The notes beneath the pieces are model-generated. The model saw only the letters and a list, made by a program, of their open reading frames with translations, did no database searches and had not been told where the DNA came from. This document shows, piece after piece, positions 8,757-16,750 of a stretch of DNA of 64,000 bases. Position numbers and translations under genes: made by a program. Numbering within the stretch: position 1 is the stretch's first letter; the number at the start of each line of letters is the position of its first letter. This DNA comes from an uncultured Saccharospirillaceae bacterium (GTDB lineage: Bacteria > Pseudomonadota > Gammaproteobacteria > Pseudomonadales > Oceanobacteraceae), in NCBI GenBank assembly GCA_947503895.1, contig CANNFT010000011.1, positions 124,001-188,000 of the forward strand. Reading direction: 5' to 3'.

Positions 8757-9716
8757 ATGTTTATCTCACGACAAGGTATTGGTCTCAACATTATTCGGTG
8801 GTTTGACTCCGAAGCCGTGATTGACTCCAGTCAGGAAGCGCCCCCGGAAGAGAACCGTATTAATTGGGTGCGCTGCATTCCCTTTATTTTAGTTCACCTC
8901 GCATGTTTAGCTGTTTTTTGGGTGGGCTGGAGTCCCGTAGCCATCATAATATGCTTAGCGGCTTTTTGGATCAGGATGTTTGCCATCACGGCTTTTTACC
9001 ACCGTTATTTCGCCCACGGCAGTTTTAAAACGAACAGAGTCTGGCAATTTGTTTTTGCCGTGATGGGTGCATCTGCTGCGCAAAGGGGGCCACTATGGTG
9101 GGCGGCTCATCACCGCAATCATCACAAGCATTCTGATACGGAAAAAGACTTACACTCGCCTGCGCGAAAAGGGTTCATTCATAGCCATGTCGGTTGGTTT
9201 TTATCTGAGCAAGGTTTTAAAACGGATTATAGCGTCATTAAAGATCTAGCTCGTTTTCCGGAGCTTAGATTTTTGAATCGTTTTGATATTTTAGTGCCGG
9301 CTATATTTGCCACACTTTTATTTTTTATGGGGGAGTTTATTGCATTTTATTGGCCTGAATCTGGCACTTCCGGTTGGCAAATATTTATTTGGGGCTTTTT
9401 CGTCTCGACGGTACTGTTATTTCACGGCACGTTTACCATTAACTCATTAGGACACGTATGGGGAAATAGACGATTCGACACCAAAGATGACAGCCGGAAT
9501 AACTTTTGGTTGGCACTGCTGACACTGGGTGAAGGTTGGCACAACAACCACCATCGTTTTGCCGTGTCGGCAAGACAAGGATTTTATTGGTGGGAAATAG
9601 ACATTTCTTACTGCATTTTAAAAGTTATGTCGTGGATGGGGATTGTCAAATCTTTAAACCCTGTGCCGAGTAGAATTTTGTTGGAAGGACGAAAAACTCG
9701 AAAATCATCTCAATGA
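8757..9716 (+). CDS. Membrane fatty-acid desaturase (acyl-CoA delta-9 type)
   Basis: Integral membrane di-iron desaturase of 319 residues that should introduce a double bond into acyl chains. All three histidine boxes are present: HRYFAH at about residue 83, HHRNHHKH at about 118, and GEGWHNNHH at about 262. Four hydrophobic membrane spans flank them. It is read in the same direction as photolyase and the following NTF2-like gene, with gaps of 53 and 61 bases. In this context it may supply unsaturated acyl chains to the Cfa-like methyltransferase further down; that link is inferred. Confidence 0.92.
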   Translation: MFISRQGIGLNIIRWFDSEAVIDSSQEAPPEENRINWVRCIPFILVHLACLAVFWVGWSPVAIIICLAAFWIRMFAITAFYHRYFAHGSFKTNRVWQFVFAVMGASAAQRGPLWWAAHHRNHHKHSDTEKDLHSPARKGFIHSHVGWFLSEQGFKTDYSVIKDLARFPELRFLNRFDILVPAIFATLLFFMGEFIAFYWPESGTSGWQIFIWGFFVSTVLLFHGTFTINSLGHVWGNRRFDTKDDSRNNFWLALLTLGEGWHNNHHRFAVSARQGFYWWEIDISYCILKVMSWMGIVKSLNPVPSRILLEGRKTRKSSQ

Positions 9717-9777
9717 AAGGTGTTGATAACTTGATGATGCCCTTAAGGTCAAAGTAGACAGAGCAGGAGAAAGCCTT

Positions 9778-10263
9778 ATGAATACACAAGCAGCTTCATG
9801 CCATACTCAAAATCAGTGTGTGCCTTCTCAACCGGCCATTAATATTGTGGAGGACTTCAAACACTTATTTTTACACTTAGATAAAACCAATCCACAAGAC
9901 GAATTGATCATGAAGTTATATCGGAGTGATGTTGTATTCGAAGACAGCTTTCACTATGTCAATGGCCGAGATGCATTTGCACGCTATTGCAATAGTTTGT
10001 ATGAAAACTTAGAGCAAAGCCAGTTCGTGTTTCATGATGAATGGATCAACGTCGATAAGGCGGCATTAAGTTGGACACTTCGTTTTCAGCACCCTCGCTT
10101 AAATCAAGGCCAAGAAATCCATGTTCAAGGCATGACGCAGTTACTGTTTGATGAGCAAATTTATTTTCATAGAGATTACTTTGACGGTGGCAACATGCTC
10201 TATGAAAATATCCCTTTGTTGGGTGCGGTGGTCAGAAAAATTAAAAATCGAATGGTGCAATGA
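9778..10263 (+). CDS. NTF2/SnoaL-like protein
   Basis: Small protein of 161 residues with the pattern of the nuclear-transport-factor-2 fold: a helix (DELIMKLYRSDVVFEDSFHYVNGRDAFARY) followed by strands ending in FHRDYFDGGNMLYENIPLLG. Such folds bind small hydrophobic ligands, sometimes as isomerases or hydratases. No catalytic residues can be assigned. A strong ribosome site (AGGAG) precedes the ATG. It lies between the desaturase and the SDR gene, and NTF2-like genes recur next to FAD amine oxidase, DUF1365 and Cfa-like genes in this type of cluster. Confidence 0.8.
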   Translation: MNTQAASCHTQNQCVPSQPAINIVEDFKHLFLHLDKTNPQDELIMKLYRSDVVFEDSFHYVNGRDAFARYCNSLYENLEQSQFVFHDEWINVDKAALSWTLRFQHPRLNQGQEIHVQGMTQLLFDEQIYFHRDYFDGGNMLYENIPLLGAVVRKIKNRMVQ

Positions 10264-10324
10264 TTCTCGGCGTCGTTTGAGACGTCAATTTAAAAGACGA
10301 TAAATGGTCTGACAGGTGACAGAA

Positions 10325-11161
10325 ATGAAAAGTCATACAGAGTCCCAAGCATCAACCTTTCCATATCGTTGCATATGGTTAGTAGGGGCTTCTAGCGGTA
10401 TCGGTGAGGCACTGGTGAAGCAATTTCAGTCACTCAGCGTGAAGCTTTACATCAGTGCTAGAAATGGTGATGCCTTAAATACGCTAGCGAAGGTATCCAA
10501 TAACATCATACCGCTGCCATTGGATATAACAGATGAACTTGCAGTGGTGACGGCTGCTCAACAAATACAAAAGGACAGTGGAAAGTTAGACTTAATCATC
10601 CTTAACGCGGGCACTTGCGAATACATCGACTCATATGATGTAGAACTGGATGTTGTACGGCGTGTAATGGAAACGAATTTTTTTGCTGCTCTGCAAGTTT
10701 TAAAGCACGCATTGCCATTGCTGAGAGCCAATCGTTCTTTAACCGCTTCACACACACATGCAACCAAAGTGGTATTTGTATCGAGCAGTGTTACCTATCA
10801 ATCGCTACCGCGAGCGGGTGCCTATGGTAGCTCAAAGGCAGCGCTACGCTATTTTGCCGAATGCTTTAAATCAGATATTGAAAAAGAAGGTATTTCCATT
10901 CAGTTGATTAGCCCAGGCTTTGTGAAGACGCCGCTAACGGATAAAAACGATTTTGATATGCCGTTTATGATCAGCGCAGACAATGCAGCCAAGCGAATCA
11001 TAAAGGGTATTCAGTCGACGACATTTGATATTCATTTTCCAAAGCGTTTCACATGGATACTCAAGCTCATGTCGCTCATGCCAGATGCCTTACGATTCAA
11101 AATGGTGAGTAAGCTTTCTCGACACGATACTGCGTCTGTGCCGCATTCGAAACCATCCTAA
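10325..11161 (+). CDS. Short-chain dehydrogenase/reductase
   Basis: NAD(P)-dependent oxidoreductase of 278 residues. It shows the nucleotide motif VGASSGIGEALV, the NAG motif (LNAGTCEY), a catalytic serine (VSSSVTYQSL) and the Y-x-x-x-K pair (AYGSSKAAL), then PGFVKTPLT. The start at 10325 is preferred because AGGTGA lies five bases upstream; a GTG three codons earlier overlaps that ribosome site. It ends 70 bases before the FAD amine oxidase, with an ECF11-type promoter in the gap. The substrate is unknown; a lipid substrate is inferred from the neighbours. Confidence 0.9.
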   Translation: MKSHTESQASTFPYRCIWLVGASSGIGEALVKQFQSLSVKLYISARNGDALNTLAKVSNNIIPLPLDITDELAVVTAAQQIQKDSGKLDLIILNAGTCEYIDSYDVELDVVRRVMETNFFAALQVLKHALPLLRANRSLTASHTHATKVVFVSSSVTYQSLPRAGAYGSSKAALRYFAECFKSDIEKEGISIQLISPGFVKTPLTDKNDFDMPFMISADNAAKRIIKGIQSTTFDIHFPKRFTWILKLMSLMPDALRFKMVSKLSRHDTASVPHSKPS

Positions 11162-11164
11162 AAG

Positions 11165-11194
11165 TGATCCGATTTAACAACCGAGACGTAACCT
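11165..11194 (+). promoter_or_regulatory. ECF11-type promoter for the amine oxidase-DUF1365-cfa operon
   Basis: TGATCC at 11165-11170, 18 bases, then TAACCT, preceded by CG (CGTA). It starts four bases after the SDR stop and lies 38 bases before the next start. Confidence 0.75.
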
Positions 11195-11231
11195 AGGAAG
11201 AGGCAATGCATTTTAGCAATAAGGATTATTT

Positions 11232-12506
11232 GTGATTGAACAGGCAGCTCCACAAAAGATCGCGGTCATTGGCGGTGGAATCTCAGGTTTAACAGCCGCT
11301 TATCTTCTGAGCCAGAAGCATGAAGTATCGGTATTTGAAAGTGGTCACTATCTAGGTGGACATACTCACACTCAAGAAGTGGAGGTAGGCGGAAACATCT
11401 ACCCAGTCAACACAGGGTTTATTGTGTTTAATGACTGGACCTACCCCAACTTTATTAAGCTGATGCAAATACTCCAAGTGGAAAGTGAAGCGTCTGATAT
11501 GAGTTTCAGTGTCCGCTGTGAAAACTCCGGATTAGAGTACAATGGAACCGACCTAAATGGCCTGTTTGCTCAGAGACGTAATCTGCTCAATCCGTTTTTT
11601 TTACGCATGGTTTATGACATCTTACGGTTTAACAAAGAAACCGTATTGGCATTAAAAGAAGATGCTATCAGTGAAAGTATGACCTTGGGTGAGTATCTTA
11701 CAGAGAACCAGTACTCAAAACGTTTTGCCAAGCACTATATTATTCCCATGGGAGCGGCTATTTGGTCAGCATCGGAAGATATGATGATGCAGTTCCCTCT
11801 AAAATTCTTTCTCAGATTCTTTAATAACCATGGAATGTTAAGTGTTGATGAGCGCCCTCAATGGCGTGTGATCACAGGTGGTTCACGCAGTTACATCGCT
11901 CCACTATCCGCTCCATTTGCGGAACGTATTTACCTGAATACGCCGGTGCAGAATGTCAGCCGAGATTCTGATGGCGTGGCATTGCTGACACAATCCGGTC
12001 AACATCATCGCTTTGATCAGGTGGTATTTGCTTGTCATAGTGACCAAGCACTGATGATGCTTGAAACACCTTCAGTACAAGAAAGTGACATATTGGGTGC
12101 AATACCCTACCAAGATAATGAAGTGGTGCTTCACACGGATACGCAATTGATGCCACGACGTCAGCGAGCGTGGGCCAGCTGGAATTACCATATACCTCAG
12201 CGTGTGAATGACCGTGCGATGGTGACGTACAATATGAATATGTTGCAGAATTTTACGGATGCGCCGAAAACGTTTCTGGTGACACTAAACCGCACTCAAG
12301 AAATCAGGCAAGATCAGATCATTCAAACGTTTAATTATAGCCATCCTGTTTTCACATTAGATGGCATTCATGCACAACAGCGCCATGCTGAAATCAGTGG
12401 CAAAAACAATACTCATTATTGCGGTGCTTATTGGTTTAATGGTTTCCATGAGGATGGTGTGAACAGCGCTTTACGAGTGGCTAAAGCTTTCGGAATATCA
12501 TTGTAA
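11232..12506 (+). CDS. FAD-dependent amine oxidase-like protein
   Basis: Flavoprotein of 424 residues, NAD(P)/FAD-binding type. The N-terminal motif is IAVIGGGISGLTAAYLLSQ, followed by ESGHYLGGHTHTQ, the usual form in the amine-oxidase-like proteins next to DUF1365 and Cfa genes. The C-terminal block HYCGAYWFNGFHEDGVNSALRVA is typical of the group. The GTG start has an AAGGAT ribosome site. The stop overlaps the next start as TAATG, so DUF1365 is translationally coupled. Homologues in Rhodobacter sphaeroides belong to the RpoE/ChrR regulon; flavin desaturation of a methylated fatty acid is a plausible role, inferred. Confidence 0.9.
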   Translation: MIEQAAPQKIAVIGGGISGLTAAYLLSQKHEVSVFESGHYLGGHTHTQEVEVGGNIYPVNTGFIVFNDWTYPNFIKLMQILQVESEASDMSFSVRCENSGLEYNGTDLNGLFAQRRNLLNPFFLRMVYDILRFNKETVLALKEDAISESMTLGEYLTENQYSKRFAKHYIIPMGAAIWSASEDMMMQFPLKFFLRFFNNHGMLSVDERPQWRVITGGSRSYIAPLSAPFAERIYLNTPVQNVSRDSDGVALLTQSGQHHRFDQVVFACHSDQALMMLETPSVQESDILGAIPYQDNEVVLHTDTQLMPRRQRAWASWNYHIPQRVNDRAMVTYNMNMLQNFTDAPKTFLVTLNRTQEIRQDQIIQTFNYSHPVFTLDGIHAQQRHAEISGKNNTHYCGAYWFNGFHEDGVNSALRVAKAFGISL

Positions 12507-13516
12507 TGAATGGGATTAGCGATCCGAACCGTGTGAAACAATCCTTGGGCGTCCACAGCGCACTTTTTACGGGCTGGATTCGTCATCGTCGCTGGGTGCC
12601 CAAGGTCAGTGTATTCCGTTACCCCATTTTTATGTGGTATTTGAATTTAGATCAAATAGAAAACGATTTTAAAAAGAAATGGTACTGTTCGGTCAATCGC
12701 TTCAATATTGTTTCTTTCTTTCGTAAAGATTATCTTGGTTATCAACCTGAACAGCATGCTATATCGGAATTGAAACATGGGGTTATTGAGCAAGTGCAAG
12801 CGTATTATCAAGCGCATCAGGTGGCCGAGCCGAGCGCATCGTTTAATCACTCGGCCGTGCCATCAATCCGTCACGTTATGCTTTTAACGCACTGTCGATT
12901 TCTGAATATTCAGTTTAACCCAGTCAGTTTCTATTATTGCTTTGATCAGACTGAAAACTTGATTGCCATCGTGGCTGAAATCACCAATACCCCTTGGGGG
13001 GAGCGACATGCATATGTGCTTCCTGTATGGGGTAATACTGCGTCTAATGATGTATCAATGGCTTCCATAGAAAATGAATCGTCGGTGAATTGTAAGATTA
13101 AACGTGATCGACATCATGAATTTCGTTTTAAAAAACAATTTCATGTATCGCCATTTAACCCCATGAATATGGATTATCGCTGGGTGTTTTCATCGGAAGA
13201 TAAAAAATTGCGTGTGCATATGGACAATTACTTGGCTGCGATTGATGAGAGCAGCTCTGTGCCAATGCATGACGATCTCGAAAAAAGCAGTAAACACTTT
13301 GATGCGACCTTGGTAATGGAACAACGATGCTTTCAATCCGAATTAGGTAAAACCTTATTTAAATATCCATTCATGACATTGAAAGTCGTGTTGGGTATTT
13401 ATTGGCAAGCACTCAAATTATTTGTTAATCGAAATCCGTTTTATGATCATCCGTCAACCGCCAAACCTGCGAAAGCCCGTTTTTCTATGCAGGATTCGTT
13501 AACGACTAAGAAATAG
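12506..13516 (+). CDS. DUF1365 family protein
   Basis: Protein of 336 residues of the DUF1365 family. The N-terminus SALFTGWIRHRRWVPKVSVFRYPIFM and the block LLTHCRFLNIQFNPVSFYYCFD are characteristic. KQFHVSPFNPMNMDYRWVF follows in the second half. Function is not established. It almost always sits between an FAD amine-oxidase-like gene and a Cfa-like methyltransferase, as here, overlapping the first by one base and ending 11 bases before the second. I infer a shared role in modifying membrane acyl chains. Confidence 0.9.
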   Translation: MNGISDPNRVKQSLGVHSALFTGWIRHRRWVPKVSVFRYPIFMWYLNLDQIENDFKKKWYCSVNRFNIVSFFRKDYLGYQPEQHAISELKHGVIEQVQAYYQAHQVAEPSASFNHSAVPSIRHVMLLTHCRFLNIQFNPVSFYYCFDQTENLIAIVAEITNTPWGERHAYVLPVWGNTASNDVSMASIENESSVNCKIKRDRHHEFRFKKQFHVSPFNPMNMDYRWVFSSEDKKLRVHMDNYLAAIDESSSVPMHDDLEKSSKHFDATLVMEQRCFQSELGKTLFKYPFMTLKVVLGIYWQALKLFVNRNPFYDHPSTAKPAKARFSMQDSLTTKK

Positions 13517-13527
13517 GACATTCTTAC

Positions 13528-14838
13528 ATGCTACCCAATATCACCGCCCCTACAGCAGAAAAAAAACGTCTTGTGAATCAAACAGGTCGTTTTCGAGCCT
13601 TTGCAAAAAAAATGGTCTTGAAGCAACTAGACAAACTTCATACTGGCAGATTAATCATTCATGATGGTGACCAGCAGTATGTCTTTGGCGAGGCGCTTCC
13701 GTTTGCAGGTCAGGCCCGTGATGTGAAACAAAACACCACACCGCTAACAGGAGAAATTCATATCCATGATAACGCTACCTACCTTAGTTTGTTAACGGCA
13801 GGCAGCATAGGTGCTGCTGAATCCTACATTACACATGATTGGAGTAGCCCTGATTTAACAGCGGTGGTGCGCATTATGGTTTTGAATATGGACATCCTAG
13901 ATGAAATGGAAGGTGGATTGGCTTTGGTGTCCAAACCGTTTTTGAAATTTTTCCACTACCTAAATCGCAATACGCAAAAAGGCTCACGTCGGAATATCGC
14001 CGCACATTACGACCTAGGTAATGATCTATTTGAACAATTCCTAGATTCAAAAATGATGTATTCCAGTGCCGTATTTCCCGAAGCCCATTCACATTTAGAA
14101 GCAGCTGCGGAGCACAAATTATACCGCATTTGCGAAAAACTCAGCATTCAACCTGGAGATCATATTGTAGAAATTGGAACAGGTTGGGGTGGCTTTGCCA
14201 TTTATGCGGCCTTTCACTACGACTGTAAGGTAACGACCACCACAATATCAGAAGAGCAATACGCGCTGGCGAAGAAAAGAATTCAACAAGCGGGATTAGA
14301 AGATCGAATCACATTATTAAAGAAAGATTATCGGCACCTAAGCGGGCAGTTTGATAAATTAGTGTCGATTGAGATGATTGAAGCCGTCGGCTGGCGATTT
14401 TACCCTACCTTCTTTGAAACTTGCTCAAAATTGTTAAGAGAAGATGGCGTGATGATGCTACAGGCTATCACGATAGAAGACCAACGCTATGATAGTGCAA
14501 TTAAGAATGTAGACTTTATTCAGCGGTATATATTCCCCGGCAGTTGCATTCCCTCCATTCATGCATTAATGAGTGCATCGAAGCAATCTTCAAATATGCG
14601 ACTCATCTATCAAGAGGACTTTGCTCAGCATTATGCTCAAACTTTAAAATTGTGGTTTGAACGTTGCCGTGAGAAAAGTGCGGCTATTTCCAATTTGGGC
14701 TACAGTAATGATTTTAAGCGCATGTGGGAATTTTATCTATGCTATTGCGAAGGTGGGTTTGCTGAACGGGCGATTGGCGTTTCACATATGATGTATGCAA
14801 AACCCATGTATCGAAACGAAAAGGCATCGCGTATTTAA
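13528..14838 (+). CDS. Cyclopropane-fatty-acid-synthase-like methyltransferase
   Basis: S-adenosylmethionine-dependent lipid methyltransferase of 436 residues. The SAM motif is VEIGTGWGGF at about 214-223, and YIFPGSCIPS marks the Cfa family. Aligned by eye to Escherichia coli Cfa, the bicarbonate ligands Cys139 and His266 are replaced by Ser180 (YSSAVF) and Gln312 (LQAIT), while the glutamate is kept as E285 (EMIEAVG). Classical ring formation is therefore not assured. Related enzymes in ChrR regulons add a methyl group on the way to furan fatty acids, which could be the case here. It is the third gene of the operon starting at 11232. Confidence 0.9.
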   Translation: MLPNITAPTAEKKRLVNQTGRFRAFAKKMVLKQLDKLHTGRLIIHDGDQQYVFGEALPFAGQARDVKQNTTPLTGEIHIHDNATYLSLLTAGSIGAAESYITHDWSSPDLTAVVRIMVLNMDILDEMEGGLALVSKPFLKFFHYLNRNTQKGSRRNIAAHYDLGNDLFEQFLDSKMMYSSAVFPEAHSHLEAAAEHKLYRICEKLSIQPGDHIVEIGTGWGGFAIYAAFHYDCKVTTTTISEEQYALAKKRIQQAGLEDRITLLKKDYRHLSGQFDKLVSIEMIEAVGWRFYPTFFETCSKLLREDGVMMLQAITIEDQRYDSAIKNVDFIQRYIFPGSCIPSIHALMSASKQSSNMRLIYQEDFAQHYAQTLKLWFERCREKSAAISNLGYSNDFKRMWEFYLCYCEGGFAERAIGVSHMMYAKPMYRNEKASRI

Positions 14839-14877
14839 TAATGCGATAAACTACTCGCAATTGTAAGGACACCCTCA

Positions 14878-15438
14878 ATGGGCCTTATTAAGCAAAACCA
14901 TAGCAGTCTTTTTTTTAGAAAGCTTTTTTCAACGACCTTGATCAATGCCGTACTATTTCAAGCTGTTTGGTGGCTTTGTATGCTGGGTTTAAGTGATATT
15001 GCTGCAGGTTGTATTGTATTGCTGGTCGTGCAGTATATTGTGACGACGCGTAATCTTAAAGCGGATGTCTTGATGCTGGTGACGGTATTCTTTTCGGGGG
15101 TGCTCTTTGATGTCATATGGGTCAAAGCCGGACTTTATTCTTTACCAGAAAGCTTGCAATCAGATTGGCTACCTATTTGGCTAATTTTTTTATGGATAGG
15201 TTTTAGCTTGACGGTTAGGCGATCACTGAAATGGTTTTTAGTCAGGCCCTTGCTTTTCCCATTACTCTGTACCGTATTGGGTCCACTAGCATACTATGCG
15301 GGTGAGCAATTTGGCATGATTGTATTGCGGCCATATGCTTGGATAGCGATGGCGGCTCAATGGTGTTGTATTGGTATATTTGCGGTATATATGCAGCATA
15401 CATTTGATCCCGTTCCTTCAGAACCTGTTTCTCAATAA
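14878..15438 (+). CDS. DUF2878 membrane protein
   Basis: Integral membrane protein of 186 residues with five or six hydrophobic spans. VLFQAVWWLCMLG at the start and VLGPLAYYAGEQFG near the end are typical of DUF2878. AGGACACC precedes the ATG. Function is unknown. The family repeatedly accompanies Cfa-like, DUF1365 and amine-oxidase genes; here it lies 39 bases after the methyltransferase and 13 bases before the next gene. Confidence 0.85.
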   Translation: MGLIKQNHSSLFFRKLFSTTLINAVLFQAVWWLCMLGLSDIAAGCIVLLVVQYIVTTRNLKADVLMLVTVFFSGVLFDVIWVKAGLYSLPESLQSDWLPIWLIFLWIGFSLTVRRSLKWFLVRPLLFPLLCTVLGPLAYYAGEQFGMIVLRPYAWIAMAAQWCCIGIFAVYMQHTFDPVPSEPVSQ

Positions 15439-15451
15439 GGTTATCCGTAGA

Positions 15452-16279
15452 ATGCTGATAGTGAATTTAAAAAATATACCCAACATTTGGTGCTGGGTCA
15501 CGGTGGCTATAGCCATGTTTACACCTGTCACTTCGGCCGAGCAAGGTGACCAGCATGCTGCACCGAATGAAGTCGCCAATTCATTCAACGCGGTGTCGAC
15601 ACTGTATTTTATTGGTTATGCACATGATCCTAAAACAGATGCGCTTATTTACATTGAGCATCATACGATGAAGCAAAATTCAAATGGTGAGTATGTTTCA
15701 GGTAAGGTGGAATATTTATGGCCTGATAATTCGTTAATGGCGGTCAAGCAATTGCAATTTGAGCAACGTGCAAGCGCGCCCTCGATAACATTTAAAGAGG
15801 TCGATACCGAATTTAAAATTAATATTCGCAGTCAACCGAATACGGTGGATATCTCATATCAAGAAAAGCCTCCTGCGGATCAATGGTCTATTCCGGTAAC
15901 GAAACAGCAGCCCATCGTGATTGACGCTGGCTTTGATCGATTCATTGTCCAACACTGGGATATAATTATGGGTGGTCAGCCTGTCGCAATGGAAATTTTG
16001 GCGGTTTCAAGGGGCAGCTTTTACGACTTTGAAATTCGGCATCTAGGTTCAAAAAACGGTTTGGTAGAGTTTGAAGTGAAACCCACTAGTTTAGTCTTAA
16101 AATGGTGGGTCGATCCGATCAGCGTTCGATACACCATTGAGAATAGAAGACTGCATCAATTTACAGGGTTGACCAATATTCGTCGTGTGGATGACCCTGA
16201 TGAAAACTTTGAAGCTGTTATTCGTTATCAATATCCCAAACACCCCGAACGAAATGTAGAACAGACACCAAGCGACTAG
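15452..16279 (+). CDS. Unrecognised periplasmic protein in the ECF11 operon
   Basis: Protein of 275 residues that I cannot assign to a family. The start at 15452 gives a signal peptide ending near TSAEQ, with AATAAGG 11 bases upstream; longer versions run back into the DUF2878 gene. The mature part looks mostly beta-stranded (YFIGYAHDPKTDALIYIEHH, KQLQFEQRASAPSITFKEVD, FRYQYPK-like end) with no visible catalytic motif. A lipid-carrier or lipocalin-like fold is conceivable but not shown. It sits 13 bases after DUF2878 and 12 bases before the DUF4345-like gene, so it is very likely co-transcribed with the methyltransferase. Confidence 0.8.
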   Translation: MLIVNLKNIPNIWCWVTVAIAMFTPVTSAEQGDQHAAPNEVANSFNAVSTLYFIGYAHDPKTDALIYIEHHTMKQNSNGEYVSGKVEYLWPDNSLMAVKQLQFEQRASAPSITFKEVDTEFKINIRSQPNTVDISYQEKPPADQWSIPVTKQQPIVIDAGFDRFIVQHWDIIMGGQPVAMEILAVSRGSFYDFEIRHLGSKNGLVEFEVKPTSLVLKWWVDPISVRYTIENRRLHQFTGLTNIRRVDDPDENFEAVIRYQYPKHPERNVEQTPSD

Positions 16280-16291
16280 GAGAGCTTCAAA

Positions 16292-16669
16292 ATGACGATG
16301 CAAAGAGTGCTGATAGCGGTTGGGTTGTTGTATGGACTGTCTGGCATGTGGTGCGCTATTCGTCCTCTACTCGCAGCAGAGTATGTGGGATACAGTCTAA
16401 CGTCTCCTGTCGGCATTGGTGAATTTGTATCCGTTTATGGTGGGCTTCAATTGGGACTGGCTGCGGCGATGTTAACACTAGCAGGTCAAGCGACTGCGAT
16501 ACGACATGGGTTGCTTTTCAGTGCAATCTTCTCGTCTGTACTCGCTTTCGTACGCGTCGTTTCTTTGCTGATATACGGATACAGTGAGGCCCACATAGGG
16601 TTTTTCATCTTAGAAGCCGTGCTCGCGTTAGTGTTGGTGGCGGCTTACATAAAGTGCCCAGAGCGTTGA
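16292..16669 (+). CDS. DUF4345-like small membrane protein
   Basis: Protein of 125 residues with four hydrophobic spans, resembling DUF4345. The motif FVSVYGGLQLGLAAAML after the first span is typical of the group. AGGAGA lies upstream of the ATG. It is the last gene of the operon that begins at 11232; the next gene, modA, starts 81 bases on with its own function. Role unknown. Confidence 0.75.
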   Translation: MTMQRVLIAVGLLYGLSGMWCAIRPLLAAEYVGYSLTSPVGIGEFVSVYGGLQLGLAAAMLTLAGQATAIRHGLLFSAIFSSVLAFVRVVSLLIYGYSEAHIGFFILEAVLALVLVAAYIKCPER

Positions 16670-16750
16670 TATAAAACTGAACAACGGCCTGTTCGTTAAA
16701 CCATGAGGCCTGATACAATGGACATTTGCTGAGTCGCCGGAATTGATATT

